A stretch of 64,000 nucleotides of DNA from Microbacterium tenebrionis (GCF_903645325.1 NZ_CAHJXQ010000003.1:248001-312000), one strand, 5' to 3'; shown: positions 53,225 to 62,650, numbered from the stretch's first letter. Notes: generated from the letters alone by a model not told the origin. Translations and numbers: made by a program.

Positions 53225-54246
53225 TTGCGCCGAGACCTCCGTCGGTCGTCCACTCCTGACGCCCCCCGCGAGGATGCGCCCGTTGCGGCTCAGACCCAGC
53301 CCGCAACCGACGCGCAGGCGCAGCCCGTCTCCGCGCCGCAGGAGGCGGCGCCCATCGCCGCATGGCAGGAGGCGCAGCCCGCAGCGCCGCAGGAGGGCGC
53401 CGCGTCCGCGAAGCCGTCCCCCACCGCATCCCGCACGGCACGACGTACCGCACCTCGCACGGCGCCCCGCACGCCACCCGCTCCCCCGGCCGCGCCACGG
53501 GCCGTCCGCCGCGCCGCCGGGCATCGCCGCCCGTGGGCGAAGGCGAAGTCCTGGGCGCGACGCTGGCCGTCGGCGCGATGATCACCGGCGTCGCCCTCCC
53601 CGCCCTCAACCCTGGAGCGGATCCTGTTTCCGCGGCCGACGGCGTGAGCGTCACGACAGCCGCATCCGTCGAAACGCAGTCGTACAGCTCGACCGACGAG
53701 ATCCGTGCCGAAATCGCGCCGCGCGGCAACTTCTCCGCGACGACCCCTCAGGAGATCGAGGAGACCCGTTCCAAGGCGGTCGCCGCCGCGATCTCCGCCG
53801 GCATGCCGCTCGCCAGCGCCGTAGACATCCCGATCGCCGACGAGGTCGTCATGCCGATGGCCGCGGGCACATACTCGTTCACTGACAGTTTCGGCGCCTC
53901 GCGCCCGGGCCGTTCGCACCTCGGACAGGACTTCGCCGCCCCGGTGGGGACACCGATCCGCGCCGCGATGGACGGCTGCGTGTCGCGCTCGACCGAGAGC
54001 TACCAGGGCTACGGCGTGACGATCCAGATCGAGAGCGTCCTCGACGGCCGTTCAGTGAGCACCGTCTACTCGCACATGGTCAACGGCAGCCGCGCCGTCG
54101 AGGTGGGAGACTGCGTCAAGGCCGGCGATTACCTCGCCGATGTCGGTTCGACCGGCTACGTGTTCGGCTCATGCCTGCACTTCGAGGTGCACGTCGACAG
54201 CACGCCGATCGACCCGATGCCGTGGCTGTCGGCCAACGTGAAGTAG
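53225..54246 (+). CDS. M23 family metallopeptidase, apparently frameshifted in its N-terminal region
   Basis: Zinc endopeptidase of the LytM type acting on peptidoglycan. The catalytic domain (from about 53880) has GRSHLGQDFAAPVGTPI (HxxxD) and HFEVHVD (HxH). The Pro/Ala-rich cytoplasmic N-terminus is open in one frame (APREDAPVAAQTQPATDAQA, ...RRPWAKAK). The membrane helix and all that follows (VLGATLAVGAMITGVALP) are in another. Restoring one G after 53548 joins them. No ATG, GTG or TTG exists in any frame between the promoter and the TTG at 53225, so the true start is unclear. A short form could start at ATG 53578 but would lose most of the anchor. Confidence 0.7.
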
Positions 54247-54249
54247 AGC

Positions 54250-55233
54250 TCAGCGCTTTCGGAGAACCTGCATCACGCACTGCTCCTCGACCGTGAGATG
54301 CTTGCGCGGGCGCATCCGCGACATGGCCGCCCGCACCTCGGGAATCGTGACTCCGTCTTCGAAGGCGCCGAACACGCGGGGATCGATGTAGGCGTTCTTG
54401 GTGACCGCAGGGGTATTGCCCAGCCGATCGGCGACATCGGCAACGACATTGCGGATGATCGTCGCTTCCGCGGTGTCATCTTGGCTCTCCACCGCGAGGA
54501 GCGCAGACGTGGCGAGCAGCGTGCCGCCCCACGTGCGGAAGTCCTTCGCAGAGAACTCCTCGCCCATGTGGCGCTTGACATAGGCGTTCACCCGCTTGCT
54601 ATCGACATCACGGATGATGCCGTCCTCGTCGAAGAATCGGAAGATCTCGTGCCCCGGCATCCGCTCGAGCTGGGCGAGCAGGCGGACGAGCTGCGGATCG
54701 CGAACGGTCTTCACCTGACGTTTGCCGCTCTTGCCCACGTAGTCGAACGTGACCCTGCGGGAGGTGACATCGGTGTGCTTGCGTCTGAGCGTCGTGACGC
54801 CGTAGTGCCCGTTCTTTCTCGCGTACTCGGGGTTGCCGACGCGGAAGAACTCCTGGTCGATCAGCTTGACCACGCAGGCGACGACCTTGTCCTCACCAAG
54901 GTGACGGCGCCGCAGGTCCTTCTCCACCTGTTTACGCAGCCGCGGCAGACGCTGGGCGAAGCGCAGGATCCGCGCGAACTTCTCCCTCTCCTGCTTGCGG
55001 CGGAAGGCCGGCCCGTAGAGCGTCTGCGTGCGGCCGGCGGCATCGATTCCTCTGGCGAGCACCTTGGAGGTCGAAGACCGCGAGATCTCCACGTCCGTCC
55101 ACGCCGGAGGTATCGCAAGCTTCTCGATCCTCGCGAGCTCGCGCTTCGCGCTGATCGTCTTCCGTCCGTCGCGGTAGACGAAGCCGCCCGCGCGATGGGT
55201 GCGCGTTATCGGGAGGCGGGGCCGTCGGGTCAT
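54250..55233 (-). CDS. DNA topoisomerase IB
   Basis: 327 residues. Poxvirus-like type IB topoisomerase: relaxes supercoils through a 3'-phosphotyrosine. GGFVYRDGRKTISAKREL start, GHYGVTTLRRKHTD, KTVRDPQLVRLLAQLERMPG, and KNAYIDPRVFGAF with the catalytic Tyr. The ATG at 55233 is the family start; an upstream in-frame start would add about 26 unrelated residues. Confidence 0.9.
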   Translation of the reverse strand: MTRRPRLPITRTHRAGGFVYRDGRKTISAKRELARIEKLAIPPAWTDVEISRSSTSKVLARGIDAAGRTQTLYGPAFRRKQEREKFARILRFAQRLPRLRKQVEKDLRRRHLGEDKVVACVVKLIDQEFFRVGNPEYARKNGHYGVTTLRRKHTDVTSRRVTFDYVGKSGKRQVKTVRDPQLVRLLAQLERMPGHEIFRFFDEDGIIRDVDSKRVNAYVKRHMGEEFSAKDFRTWGGTLLATSALLAVESQDDTAEATIIRNVVADVADRLGNTPAVTKNAYIDPRVFGAFEDGVTIPEVRAAMSRMRPRKHLTVEEQCVMQVLRKR

Positions 55234-55269
55234 AGTGCCGAAGCTTACGCTCCCGCCCGGATTCCTGCC

Positions 55270-55284
55270 GTTGCGGAATGCAAC
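55270..55284. promoter_or_regulatory. Inverted repeat upstream of the MarR gene, site 1
   Basis: GTTGC-GGAAT-GCAAC, perfect 5-bp arms with a 5-nt spacer, 36 bp past the topoisomerase start on the divergent side. Same arms as site 2, 28 bp away. Confidence 0.5.
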
Positions 55285-55297
55285 AGCAGAGCGTAGC

Positions 55298-55312
55298 GTT
55301 GCATTAGGCAAT
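55298..55312. promoter_or_regulatory. Inverted repeat upstream of the MarR gene, site 2
   Basis: GTTGC-ATTAG-GCAAT, the same arm sequence and spacer as site 1, one end mismatched. It sits 18 bp before the MarR ATG and partly in the likely promoter, a good place for autorepression. Confidence 0.5.
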
Positions 55313-55329
55313 ACAGCAGGAGGTGCGAG

Positions 55330-55779
55330 ATGGACGACGTGGAGCTCGATCGAAGCAACATCCTTCGCTCACTCGTCACGATCTCGCGGCGCGGAGTGGC
55401 CGATGCCCGTAGCGGCGGCACACCGCTGTCGATCACCGACCAGTCGATCGTCGGGTACATCGCCGAACGGCCAGGCGTCCGCTCCACGGACATCGCACAG
55501 GACTTCCGCCTCAACCGTTCCACGGTGTCACGGCAGCTCGCAGGGCTCATGAGACTCGGCCTGGTGCGAGAAAGGTCGGACTCCGGCGGGCGCGGTCGCC
55601 CCCTGGAGCTCACCGAAGCCGGAGAGCACGCCTACCGCGAGACGCTGAAAGTGCTCCAGCGCGTCATCGACGAGCATCTGACCGGATGGTCCGATGCGGA
55701 GATCGCGCGTTTCGCACGCGATCTCGAGCGTTTCAATAAGGAAAGCCTCACAAGGGCGACGAAGAAGGAGAGATCATGA
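55330..55779 (+). CDS. MarR family transcriptional regulator
   Basis: 149 residues. Winged helix with RSTDIAQDFRLNRSTVSRQL as recognition region and DSGGRGRPLELTEAGEHAY as the wing. GGAGGTG precedes the ATG. It overlaps the downstream dehydrogenase by ATGA, so it likely controls that gene and itself; the ligand may be an acyl-CoA or acid. Confidence 0.88.
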   Translation: MDDVELDRSNILRSLVTISRRGVADARSGGTPLSITDQSIVGYIAERPGVRSTDIAQDFRLNRSTVSRQLAGLMRLGLVRERSDSGGRGRPLELTEAGEHAYRETLKVLQRVIDEHLTGWSDAEIARFARDLERFNKESLTRATKKERS

Positions 55780-56633
55780 AGAACATCACGGTTCTCGGCA
55801 CGGGCGTACTCGGGTCGCAGATCGCGTTCCAGACCGCGTTCCACGGCTTCGATGTCGTGGCATACGACATCGATGACGCAGCTCTTGAGCGCGCCGCGGA
55901 ACGATTCGCCGGGCTGGCCAAGCGGTACGTGGCCGAGGGCGTGGCTGGTGCTGCCGACGGCGCGGCAGATGCCGCGGTCGGACGCATCCGACTCACCGCA
56001 GACCTCGCGGACGCGGCCTCGACGGCGGATCTCGTGATCGAAGCCGTCCCGGAGAACCTCGAGCTCAAGCAGGGCATCTATCGGAAGCTCGCCGAGGCGG
56101 CACCGGAATCCACCGTCTTCGCGACGAACTCGTCGACCCTGCTGCCCAGCGACCTCGTCGACTCGACCGGACGCCCGGACCGTTTCCTCGCTCTGCACTT
56201 CGCGAACGAGATCTGGTCGCACAACACGGCCGAGGTGATGGGCACGCCGGCGACGTCCCCGGAGGTCCGCGCCGCCGTCATCGCCTTCGCCGAGCAGATC
56301 GGCATGGTTCCGATCGACATCAAGAAGGAGAAGTCCGGCTACCTGCTGAACTCCCTCCTCGTGCCGTTCCTCGACGCCGCAGCCGAACTCCTCGTCGACG
56401 GGATCGCCGAGCCCGAGGCGATCGACGCCACCTGGCGTATCGGGACGGGGGCGCCGGCCGGCCCGTTCCAGATCTATGACATCGTCGGACTCACGACCGC
56501 CTACAACATCTCGAGCGTCGGCGGCGAGAAGCAGCAGGCGTTCGCCAAGCTGCTGAAGGAGCAGTACATCGACAAGGGCAAGCTCGGCGTCGCCACCGGC
56601 GAGGGGTTCTACACATACCCGAAGGAGAGTTGA
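55776..56633 (+). CDS. 3-hydroxyacyl-CoA dehydrogenase
   Basis: 285 residues. NAD motif VLGTGVLGSQIAFQTAFHGF, VIEAVPENLELKQGIYRKLA, FATNSSTLLPSDL, and the active-site His region RFLALHFANEIW (HF dyad). The C-terminal helical domain is present (SGYLLNSLLVPFLDAA). Size and sequence fit the 3-hydroxybutyryl-CoA dehydrogenase group. Coupled to MarR. Confidence 0.88.
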   Translation: MKNITVLGTGVLGSQIAFQTAFHGFDVVAYDIDDAALERAAERFAGLAKRYVAEGVAGAADGAADAAVGRIRLTADLADAASTADLVIEAVPENLELKQGIYRKLAEAAPESTVFATNSSTLLPSDLVDSTGRPDRFLALHFANEIWSHNTAEVMGTPATSPEVRAAVIAFAEQIGMVPIDIKKEKSGYLLNSLLVPFLDAAAELLVDGIAEPEAIDATWRIGTGAPAGPFQIYDIVGLTTAYNISSVGGEKQQAFAKLLKEQYIDKGKLGVATGEGFYTYPKES

Positions 56634-56650
56634 TCCCCTCTCGGCACTGA

Positions 56651-56698
56651 CGACGATGCCCGGATCACTGACCTTCCTCAGTGATCCGGGCATCGTCG
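56651..56698. terminator. Strong hairpin terminator after the dehydrogenase
   Basis: A 21-bp perfect stem: CGACGATGCCCGGATCACTG (plus A) at 56651-56671 pairs with 56678-56698, six-nt loop CCTTCC. It starts 18 bp past the stop and can work in both directions. Confidence 0.85.
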
Positions 56699-56796
56699 AT
56701 CGACCGACCTCTTATCTCGCAGCAACCGGCGCGCCTCCCTCTCAGCCGCCGGAGGTTTTCGGAGGACATCGTTCGATCCGCGCCCACCAATGCAAG

Positions 56797-56833
56797 AGCC
56801 CCGGTGATCCATTTGAAGCGGAATCCCGGGGCT
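56797..56833 (-). terminator. Likely terminator of tRNA-Gln
   Basis: AGCCCCGG (56826-56833 on the minus strand) pairs with CCGGGGCT (56797-56804). It begins 11 nt past the tRNA 3' end; a short T-containing tail follows. The rest of the gap to the dehydrogenase terminator shows nothing further. Confidence 0.5.
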
Positions 56834-56843
56834 ATCTGTCTTG

Positions 56844-56915
56844 CTGGGGTACCTGGACTCGAACCAAGAACAACTGAACCAGAATCAGCCGTGTTGCCAA
56901 TTACACCATACCCCA
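56844..56915 (-). tRNA. tRNA-Gln (anticodon CTG)
   Basis: 72 nt without encoded CCA. Acceptor TGGGGTA/TACCCCA, D-arm GTGTAATTGGCAACAC, anticodon stem GCTGA/TCAGT with loop TTCTGGT (CTG at 34-36), T-loop GGTTCGAGTCC. It follows gltX at 94 bp on the same strand. Confidence 0.95.
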
Positions 56916-57009
56916 AGGGCGAAACCGGAGCTTCGCACCGAGGTACTACTCTACCCGACTTCGGCGAGGCCGCCAAAACGCCAGGGACGGCTCGGGCGCG
57001 TCGTGCCGG

Positions 57010-58515
57010 TCAGCCGCGCAGGTGATCCGCGAGGGCCCGCAACCGCCGCAGCGACTCGTCTTTGCCGAGCAGCTCCATCGACTCGAACAGCGGCGGCGAC
57101 ACGCGGCGGCCGGTGATCGCGACCCGCGGCGGGCCGTAGGCGATGCGGGGCTTGAGTTCGAGCTTCTCGACGAGCGCGCTCGAGAGGGCATCCTGGATCT
57201 TCTCCGGCGTGAACTCGTCGACAGGCTCCACGGCCGCCACACAGGCGTCCAGCACCTCGGCCGCGTTGGCCGGCAGCCCCTTGAGCGCGTCGGCCTCGTA
57301 GGAGACCTCGTCGACGAACAGGAATCCGAGCATTCCGGGGACGTCGCCCAGCAGCTGCACCCGCTCCTGCACGAGCGGAGCCGCGCGGAACGCGAGCACC
57401 AGCTGCTCGTGCGTGGGCTCGTCGAACAGACCGGCCGCAGCGAGGTACGGGATCGTGCGCTCGGCGAAGTCCTTCTCCCCCAGCATCCGGATGTGGTCGC
57501 CGTTGATCGACTCGGCCTTCTTCTGATCGAAGCGGGCCGGGTTCGGGTTCACATCGGCGATGTCGAACGCGGAGATGAACTCCTCCAGCGAGAACACATC
57601 GCGATCAGGGCCGATCGACCAGCCGAGAAGTGCGAGATAGTTCAGCAGCCCCTCGTGGATGAAGCCGCGCTCGCGGTGCAGGAACAGGTCGGCCTGCGGA
57701 TCGCGCTTGGAGAGCTTCTTGTTGCCGGTTTCGCCGAGCACGAGCGGCATGTGGGCGAAGCGCGGGACGAACGTCGTCACCCCGGCGTCGATCAGGGCCG
57801 CGTAGAGGGCCAGCTGACGGGCCGTGGACGGCATGAGGTCCTCGCCGCGCAGCACATGGGTGATGCCCATGAGCGCGTCGTCGACGGGGTTGACGAAGGT
57901 GTACAGCGGGATGCCGTTGGGCCGCACCACGACGAAGTCCGGGAAGGAACCGGCGGGGAAGGTCACCTCGCCACGGATGAGGTCGACGTAGGTGAGGTCC
58001 TCGTCGGGCACGCGCAGGCGCAGCGCCGGCTGGCGCCCCTCAGCGCGGAAGGCATCCTTCTGCTCATCCGTGAGATCGCGGTCGTAGTTGTCGTAGCCGA
58101 GCTGCTTGGCGCGCCCGTTCGCCTCATTGCGCGCGTCGATCTCCTCCGCGTTCGAGAAGCTCTCGTAGATGGCCCCTGCGGCGAGCAGCTTGTCGATGAC
58201 CTCGCGATAGATGTCGTGGCGCTGCGACTGCCGGTACGGGGCGTGCGGCCCGCCGACCTCGACGCCCTCGTCCCAGTCGATCTCCATCCAGCGCAGCGCG
58301 TCGAGCAGCTGCTGGTAGCTCTCCTCGCTGTCGCGCGCGGCATCCGTGTCCTCGATGCGGAAGACGAGCTTGCCGCCGTTGTGGCGCGCGTACGCCCAGT
58401 TGAACAGGGCGGTGCGGATCAGGCCGACGTGCGGAAGCCCCGTCGGGGACGGGCAGAAGCGGACACGAACGTCGGAACCGGATGCGGTCGTGGTGAGGGG
58501 ATGCGGGGTAACCAT
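57010..58515 (-). CDS. gltX: Glutamyl-tRNA synthetase
   Basis: 501 residues. Class I synthetase with the HIGH-type motif [11 protein letters not shown] and the KMSKS-type motif KLSKRD. Anticodon-binding helical domain from about 330. No GlnRS is visible in the window, and actinobacteria normally form Gln-tRNA through GatCAB, so this enzyme probably charges both tRNA-Glu and the nearby tRNA-Gln. Last of a four-gene minus-strand run. Confidence 0.95.
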   Translation of the reverse strand: MVTPHPLTTTASGSDVRVRFCPSPTGLPHVGLIRTALFNWAYARHNGGKLVFRIEDTDAARDSEESYQQLLDALRWMEIDWDEGVEVGGPHAPYRQSQRHDIYREVIDKLLAAGAIYESFSNAEEIDARNEANGRAKQLGYDNYDRDLTDEQKDAFRAEGRQPALRLRVPDEDLTYVDLIRGEVTFPAGSFPDFVVVRPNGIPLYTFVNPVDDALMGITHVLRGEDLMPSTARQLALYAALIDAGVTTFVPRFAHMPLVLGETGNKKLSKRDPQADLFLHRERGFIHEGLLNYLALLGWSIGPDRDVFSLEEFISAFDIADVNPNPARFDQKKAESINGDHIRMLGEKDFAERTIPYLAAAGLFDEPTHEQLVLAFRAAPLVQERVQLLGDVPGMLGFLFVDEVSYEADALKGLPANAAEVLDACVAAVEPVDEFTPEKIQDALSSALVEKLELKPRIAYGPPRVAITGRRVSPPLFESMELLGKDESLRRLRALADHLRG

Positions 58516-58546
58516 AGCCCTTCAATCCTACGCGTGCGCGTGCTCC

Positions 58547-59317
58547 TCAACGGGCCCGCCCGACGGCCACGGCCGCCGTGTGCTCGAGGATGACGGCGCC
58601 GTCTTCGGCGTTCTCCTCGCAGTACGCGTCGAACGCCTGCCGGAAGAGTTCTCGATCGCCTGCACCGAGTGCGAGGTAGAACGCACCGGCGGACGCGACA
58701 CCGCCTTCGGCGGATGCCCACAGCGCGGCGACGGGTGCGTGCCATGCCCAGGTGATCTCCGACACCTCGACCGCGTGCCAGCCGCCTTCCGACAGCATCC
58801 TGCCGAATCCTGTTGCGGAGCGCTCGAAGTCCTTGTCGGCCGGAAGTCGCTGTCCTGGTCTCGGCGTCAAGCCGGCGCGTTCGCAGACGGCCGCCCAGAA
58901 CCACGACGGCGACACCGTCCAGATCGTGGCGACGAGGGTCGCGTCGGCCTTTGCGACTCTGGCCATCTCGCTGGCCGACGCGCGCGGATCGGGAACGTGA
59001 TTGATCACGAAGTTGGCGGTCACCGCGTCGAACGAGGCATCCGGGAACGGCAACGACGGAAGGGCACCGTCACGGACGTCGAGCTCCGGATGCTGCAGGG
59101 CCGAGACCTCGCGCATCGTCTGCTCGGGCTCGCATCCCGTGACGGTCCAGCCGGCGTCCGCGAGCAGAGCGCCGAGTGCGCCTGTCCCGGACCCGACATC
59201 GAGGAGCGGGCGGGAGCGCGCCGGCCCCAGTGCCCGGATGATCGCGTCCCCTGTGCCAGCGCACAGATCGGCGTAGGACGCGGCGTAGGCCGCGCCGACG
59301 CCGCTCCATGCCCTCAT
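58547..59317 (-). CDS. Class I SAM-dependent methyltransferase
   Basis: 256 residues. SAM motif LLDVGSGTGALGALLADAG, then GCEPEQTMREVS and FDAVTANFVINHVPDP. Resembles UbiE/MenG-like small-molecule methyltransferases; the substrate is unknown. The ATG overlaps the MFS stop (ATGA). Confidence 0.82.
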   Translation of the reverse strand: MRAWSGVGAAYAASYADLCAGTGDAIIRALGPARSRPLLDVGSGTGALGALLADAGWTVTGCEPEQTMREVSALQHPELDVRDGALPSLPFPDASFDAVTANFVINHVPDPRASASEMARVAKADATLVATIWTVSPSWFWAAVCERAGLTPRPGQRLPADKDFERSATGFGRMLSEGGWHAVEVSEITWAWHAPVAALWASAEGGVASAGAFYLALGAGDRELFRQAFDAYCEENAEDGAVILEHTAAVAVGRAR

Positions 59318-60570
59318 GCGGCGCGCATCCGGCCCAGTGGCGAGGTGACGACGATCGCGATGACCAGGACGGATGCCGCCACAGCCAGTCCGCCGAATTG
59401 GAAGTTCGACAGGATCAGCCCCGCGAGCACGGCACCACCGGCGGCCGAGAAGCTCATGAGAGAGTCGCTGCGGCCCTGCCTCCGCGTGCGCAACCCCGGG
59501 GCGGTCGCCTCGGTGAGCAGCGCAGCACCCGAGACCGTGGCTGCGCTCCAGCCCAGCCCGAGCAGGATCAGCGCGACCATCACGCCCCATGCCTGATCGT
59601 TCACGAACATCGCGAACAGCAGGGATGCGGCGAGCAGCCCCTGCCCGAGCAGGACGACCTGCAGGCGTCCCCATCGGTCGGCAAGGATGCCGAACACCGG
59701 TGACAGGGCGTACATCCCGGCGACGTGCATGGCGATCGTGACGCCGACCAGCGACGAGATGTCCGCCGGCGTCGCGTGCCCGCCATGCGCCCCGTGCGCC
59801 ATGTGCGCGAGGTGGATCGGCGTCATGGCCATGACCGAGGCCATCGTCACGTGCGAGGCCGCGATCGCGAACATCGCGTAGCGCGCCGCGACCGGGTGAT
59901 CGCGGCGCTCCTCCACCGCGTTCTGGTCGGCGCCGGCCGCCATGATGCGCTGGGCGAGAAGCAGCGGATCGGGGCGGAGGGCCACGACGTAGAGCACGAA
60001 CGCCGCCGTCTGCGCGATCAGCGAGAACAGGTACGAGCCGGTCTGCGGCGGCATCCCGATCGCCTGCCCGACGACCTCGCCCGGCCCCAGCAGCAGCGGG
60101 CCGGCCACTCCCCCGACGGCGGTCGCCCAGACGACGACCGAGAGGTCGCGGCCGCGGTGCCGCGGACTGGCGAGGTCGGTCGCGGCGAAGCGCGACTGCA
60201 GATTGCCGGCGTTGCCTGCGCCGATGAGCACGATGCCGACCAGGAGCAGCGGGAACACCCGGAGCCCCGCGGCGAGGATCACGATGCCGATGCCGACCAG
60301 GGCGAAGAGGTTGCCGAGGGTCAGCGCGCGCCGGCGCCCCAGCTTCGTCGCGAGGCGCGCCAGTGGGATCGCGCACAGCGCCGCACCGAGCGTGACGGAT
60401 GCCGTGGCGAGTCCGGAGAGCGCGTCGTCGCCGGAGATGTCGGCGGCCAGCAGCGCGCCCAGCGACACCGTCGCGCCGAACGCGATGCCGCCGAGCACCT
60501 GGCCGGCGGAGAGGATCGCGACCGTGCGTCGCTGCACCGCCTGCTGCTGCTCGGCTGTGGGGACCGTCAT
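59314..60570 (-). CDS. MFS transporter
   Basis: 418 residues, about 12 membrane helices. [20 protein letters not shown] is the loop 2-3 motif; [20 protein letters not shown] repeats it in the second half. A His/Gly-rich loop ([16 protein letters not shown], about 265-280) lies between helices and could bind metal. Coupled to the FAH hydrolase (ATGA) and to the methyltransferase. Confidence 0.85.
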   Translation of the reverse strand: MTVPTAEQQQAVQRRTVAILSAGQVLGGIAFGATVSLGALLAADISGDDALSGLATASVTLGAALCAIPLARLATKLGRRRALTLGNLFALVGIGIVILAAGLRVFPLLLVGIVLIGAGNAGNLQSRFAATDLASPRHRGRDLSVVVWATAVGGVAGPLLLGPGEVVGQAIGMPPQTGSYLFSLIAQTAAFVLYVVALRPDPLLLAQRIMAAGADQNAVEERRDHPVAARYAMFAIAASHVTMASVMAMTPIHLAHMAHGAHGGHATPADISSLVGVTIAMHVAGMYALSPVFGILADRWGRLQVVLLGQGLLAASLLFAMFVNDQAWGVMVALILLGLGWSAATVSGAALLTEATAPGLRTRRQGRSDSLMSFSAAGGAVLAGLILSNFQFGGLAVAASVLVIAIVVTSPLGRMRAA

Positions 60571-61343
60571 GCGACGGGCAGCGCGTCGCGCACGGCGTTG
60601 CGCAGGATGCCGATGCCGGAGACCTCGACCTCGACGGTGTCGCCGGCGACGAAGGGCCCGACGCCCGCCGGCGTCCCGGTGAGGATGACGTCGCCCGGGA
60701 GCAGGGTGAACACGGCAGAGGCGTACTCGATGATGTCCGCCGCCGAGTGGATCATCTCGCTCAGCGGAGCGCTCTGACGCACCTCGCCGTTCACGCGGGT
60801 CTGGATCGTGGCATCCGCATCGTCGAACTCCGTCTCGATGACGGGGCCCAGCGGGCAGAAGGTGTCGAAGCCCTTGCCGCGCGTCCACTGACCGTCCTTG
60901 CGCTGCAAGTCGCGCGCGGTGACGTCGTTCGCCACGGTGTAGCCGAAGACGTAGTCGAGCGCGTCTGCCGCGCGGACGTTCTTGGCGATGCGTCCGATCA
61001 CGACGGCGAGTTCGCCCTCGTGGTCGGTCTGCTCCGACAGGGCCGGACGAACGATCGTGTCACCGGGGCCGATGACCGCGGTGTTGGGCTTGAGGAACAG
61101 GAGCGGCTCCTCGGGAGCGGTGCCGCCCATCTCGGCCGCATGGTCGTGGTAGTTCTTGCCGACGCACACGACCTTGGAACGCGGGATCACCGGGGCCAGA
61201 AGCGCCGCATCCGCGAGCGGGACGCGCTCCCCCGTCGTCTCGAATCCGGCGAACATCGGATCGCCGGCGAGGACCACCAGCTCCTGCTCGTCGAGGATCC
61301 CGTACTGGATGGCGTCGTTGTGGCTGAACCGGGCGATCTTCAC
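60567..61343 (-). CDS. Fumarylacetoacetate hydrolase family protein
   Basis: 258 residues. [19 protein letters not shown], then [17 protein letters not shown] (metal-binding Glu), and [15 protein letters not shown]. Family members hydrolyse or decarboxylate acylpyruvates and related C-C bonds in aromatic breakdown. First gene of the FAH-MFS-methyltransferase-gltX run; a palindrome lies just upstream. Confidence 0.87.
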   Translation of the reverse strand: MKIARFSHNDAIQYGILDEQELVVLAGDPMFAGFETTGERVPLADAALLAPVIPRSKVVCVGKNYHDHAAEMGGTAPEEPLLFLKPNTAVIGPGDTIVRPALSEQTDHEGELAVVIGRIAKNVRAADALDYVFGYTVANDVTARDLQRKDGQWTRGKGFDTFCPLGPVIETEFDDADATIQTRVNGEVRQSAPLSEMIHSAADIIEYASAVFTLLPGDVILTGTPAGVGPFVAGDTVEVEVSGIGILRNAVRDALPVA

Positions 61344-61377
61344 CCGTCCAGCCTATCGACCTCTCCCCCCGCACATC

Positions 61378-61455
61378 ACAGACCTCTCCTGGTCGACGAG
61401 ACCCCGTCGCATCGACGTGAATACGACGGGGTCTCGTCGTTCCCGAGAGGTCTGT
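61378..61455. repeat. 78-bp palindromic element, copy A
   Basis: Outer stem ACAGACCTCTC (61378-61388) with GAGAGGTCTGT (61445-61455). Inner 16-bp stem CGACGAGACCCCGTCG (61394-61409) with CGACGGGGTCTCGTCG (61424-61439). Loop CATCGACGTGAATA. The two arms of the internal bulge differ. It lies between the AbiEi/DUF559 stop and the FAH start. A second copy lies 1.1 kb away with its arms exchanged. Confidence 0.85.
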
Positions 61456-61489
61456 AGCGGGGGTTCAGACGCAGGCAGGGGCTCGCTAG

Positions 61490-62464
61490 TCACCCGGGAG
61501 GGAGGATGCCGAAGGCGGCGAGCCGAGCACCGAGCGTCTCGGCGGTGCCGATGTGGCTGTGGCCCCATCGAACCAAACCCCACCCCGTGACGCCGCGCAC
61601 GTCATCCTCACGCTGCTTCTCGGCAAGCACGGCGTCCTGCGGCGTGGAGGCCGCCCGCAGCTCGGGTTCGAGGTACTTCGCATCACCGTCGAACTCGCCG
61701 AACACGCGGCATCCGGTGAACCCGAAGTCCAGATAGTAATCGCGCCCGGTCGACCCGACGACGTGGACCTGCAGCGCCACATTCTGGAATCCGAGTGTGT
61801 GAAGCCGAAGCCGGCTGATGCTCTCACCCGGGAGTTCCGCGCGCCCGTCGGCGAAGGCGGCGACCCAGCGTGCAGTCTTTGCTCCGCGTGCCCGTGAAGC
61901 GGCCATGATCCTCAGCTCCTCGCGCCATGCCGCTGCCTTCTCCTCGTCTTGAACGCGTCGCGACACCGCGACGTGCCCGAGGGCCGCGTCACCGGCGGAG
62001 ATCGCAGCCTCTGGCGAGAGCGTCCGCGCCAGATCGTAGACCGTTCGTGCGAGCGATGTGCACCTCAACCCGTGCTTGACCACGATGTCGTCAGCCGTCA
62101 CTTTGAGGGCGTGCCTCATCACCCCGTCTGAACGACGAGAATGCCGAGTTCCTGCGATCAGGACGTGCACGAAGTCGTCGCGTCCGCCGTACCACGGCAA
62201 TCCCCACAGCGCAGCTGCCGATGCGTGCGCGAACACGGCGTCCGGGCTCACCCGTGCGAAGGCGATGGCGCGCAGCAGATGGCGCCCTTCCTCCCACAGC
62301 GCGTCCCATGTCGGGCCATCGACGTACTGCCCACGGTGAACCCGGACGAGCATCCCCACGTTCACGAGAGATTCGAGACCCCGCTCCGTGATTCCGGCAT
62401 CCAGCAGTTCCGAGCGCGTGCGCAGCAGAGCGGCTGCCTCGGCGAACTCGATCCTCTTCCTCAT
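61490..62464 (-). CDS. AbiEi-like regulator fused to a DUF559-type nuclease-like domain
   Basis: 324 residues. N-terminal winged helix like AbiEi antitoxins (LRTRSELLDAGITERGLESL, VRVHRGQYV), a middle domain (VFAHASAAALWGLPWYGG, CTSLARTVYDLART), and a C-terminal PD-(D/E)xK-like part (YYLDFGFTGCRVFGEFDGDA, EKQREDDVRGVTGWGLVRW). The cognate AbiEii nucleotidyltransferase toxin is not next to it. It is bracketed by two inverted palindromes (61378-61455 and 62562-62639), like a small cassette. Defence or regulatory role is inferred only. Confidence 0.72.
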   Translation of the reverse strand: MRKRIEFAEAAALLRTRSELLDAGITERGLESLVNVGMLVRVHRGQYVDGPTWDALWEEGRHLLRAIAFARVSPDAVFAHASAAALWGLPWYGGRDDFVHVLIAGTRHSRRSDGVMRHALKVTADDIVVKHGLRCTSLARTVYDLARTLSPEAAISAGDAALGHVAVSRRVQDEEKAAAWREELRIMAASRARGAKTARWVAAFADGRAELPGESISRLRLHTLGFQNVALQVHVVGSTGRDYYLDFGFTGCRVFGEFDGDAKYLEPELRAASTPQDAVLAEKQREDDVRGVTGWGLVRWGHSHIGTAETLGARLAAFGILPPG

Positions 62465-62561
62465 GCCGCGATCGTCACAGATCGTGAGTGCCCGTGCGGT
62501 TCCTCCACAGCCCGATCCGCGTTCCGGCATTCCGGGCCGCCTGTGCAGAGAAAGTCCCACC

Positions 62562-62639
62562 ACAGACCTCTCGGGAACGACGAGACCCCGTCGTATCGAC
62601 GTGAATACGACGGGGTCTTGTAGACCAGGAGAGGTCTGT
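62562..62639. repeat. 78-bp palindromic element, copy B (inverted relative to A)
   Basis: Same outer stem ACAGACCTCTC/GAGAGGTCTGT (62562-62572, 62629-62639), extended by flanking C/G pairs to 13 bp. Inner stem CGACGAGACCCCGTCG (62578-62593) with CGACGGGGTCTTGTAG (62608-62623), two mismatches. The bulge arms are exchanged relative to copy A, while the loop core ATCGACGTGAATA keeps the same orientation. It lies 11 bp past the ilvE stop. Confidence 0.85.
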
Positions 62640-62650
62640 GGGGCGTGGGG

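Noticed and set aside
61490..62464. Complete AbiE toxin-antitoxin system
   Set aside because: No AbiEii nucleotidyltransferase toxin gene lies on either side; only a regulator-like protein with a nuclease-like tail is present.
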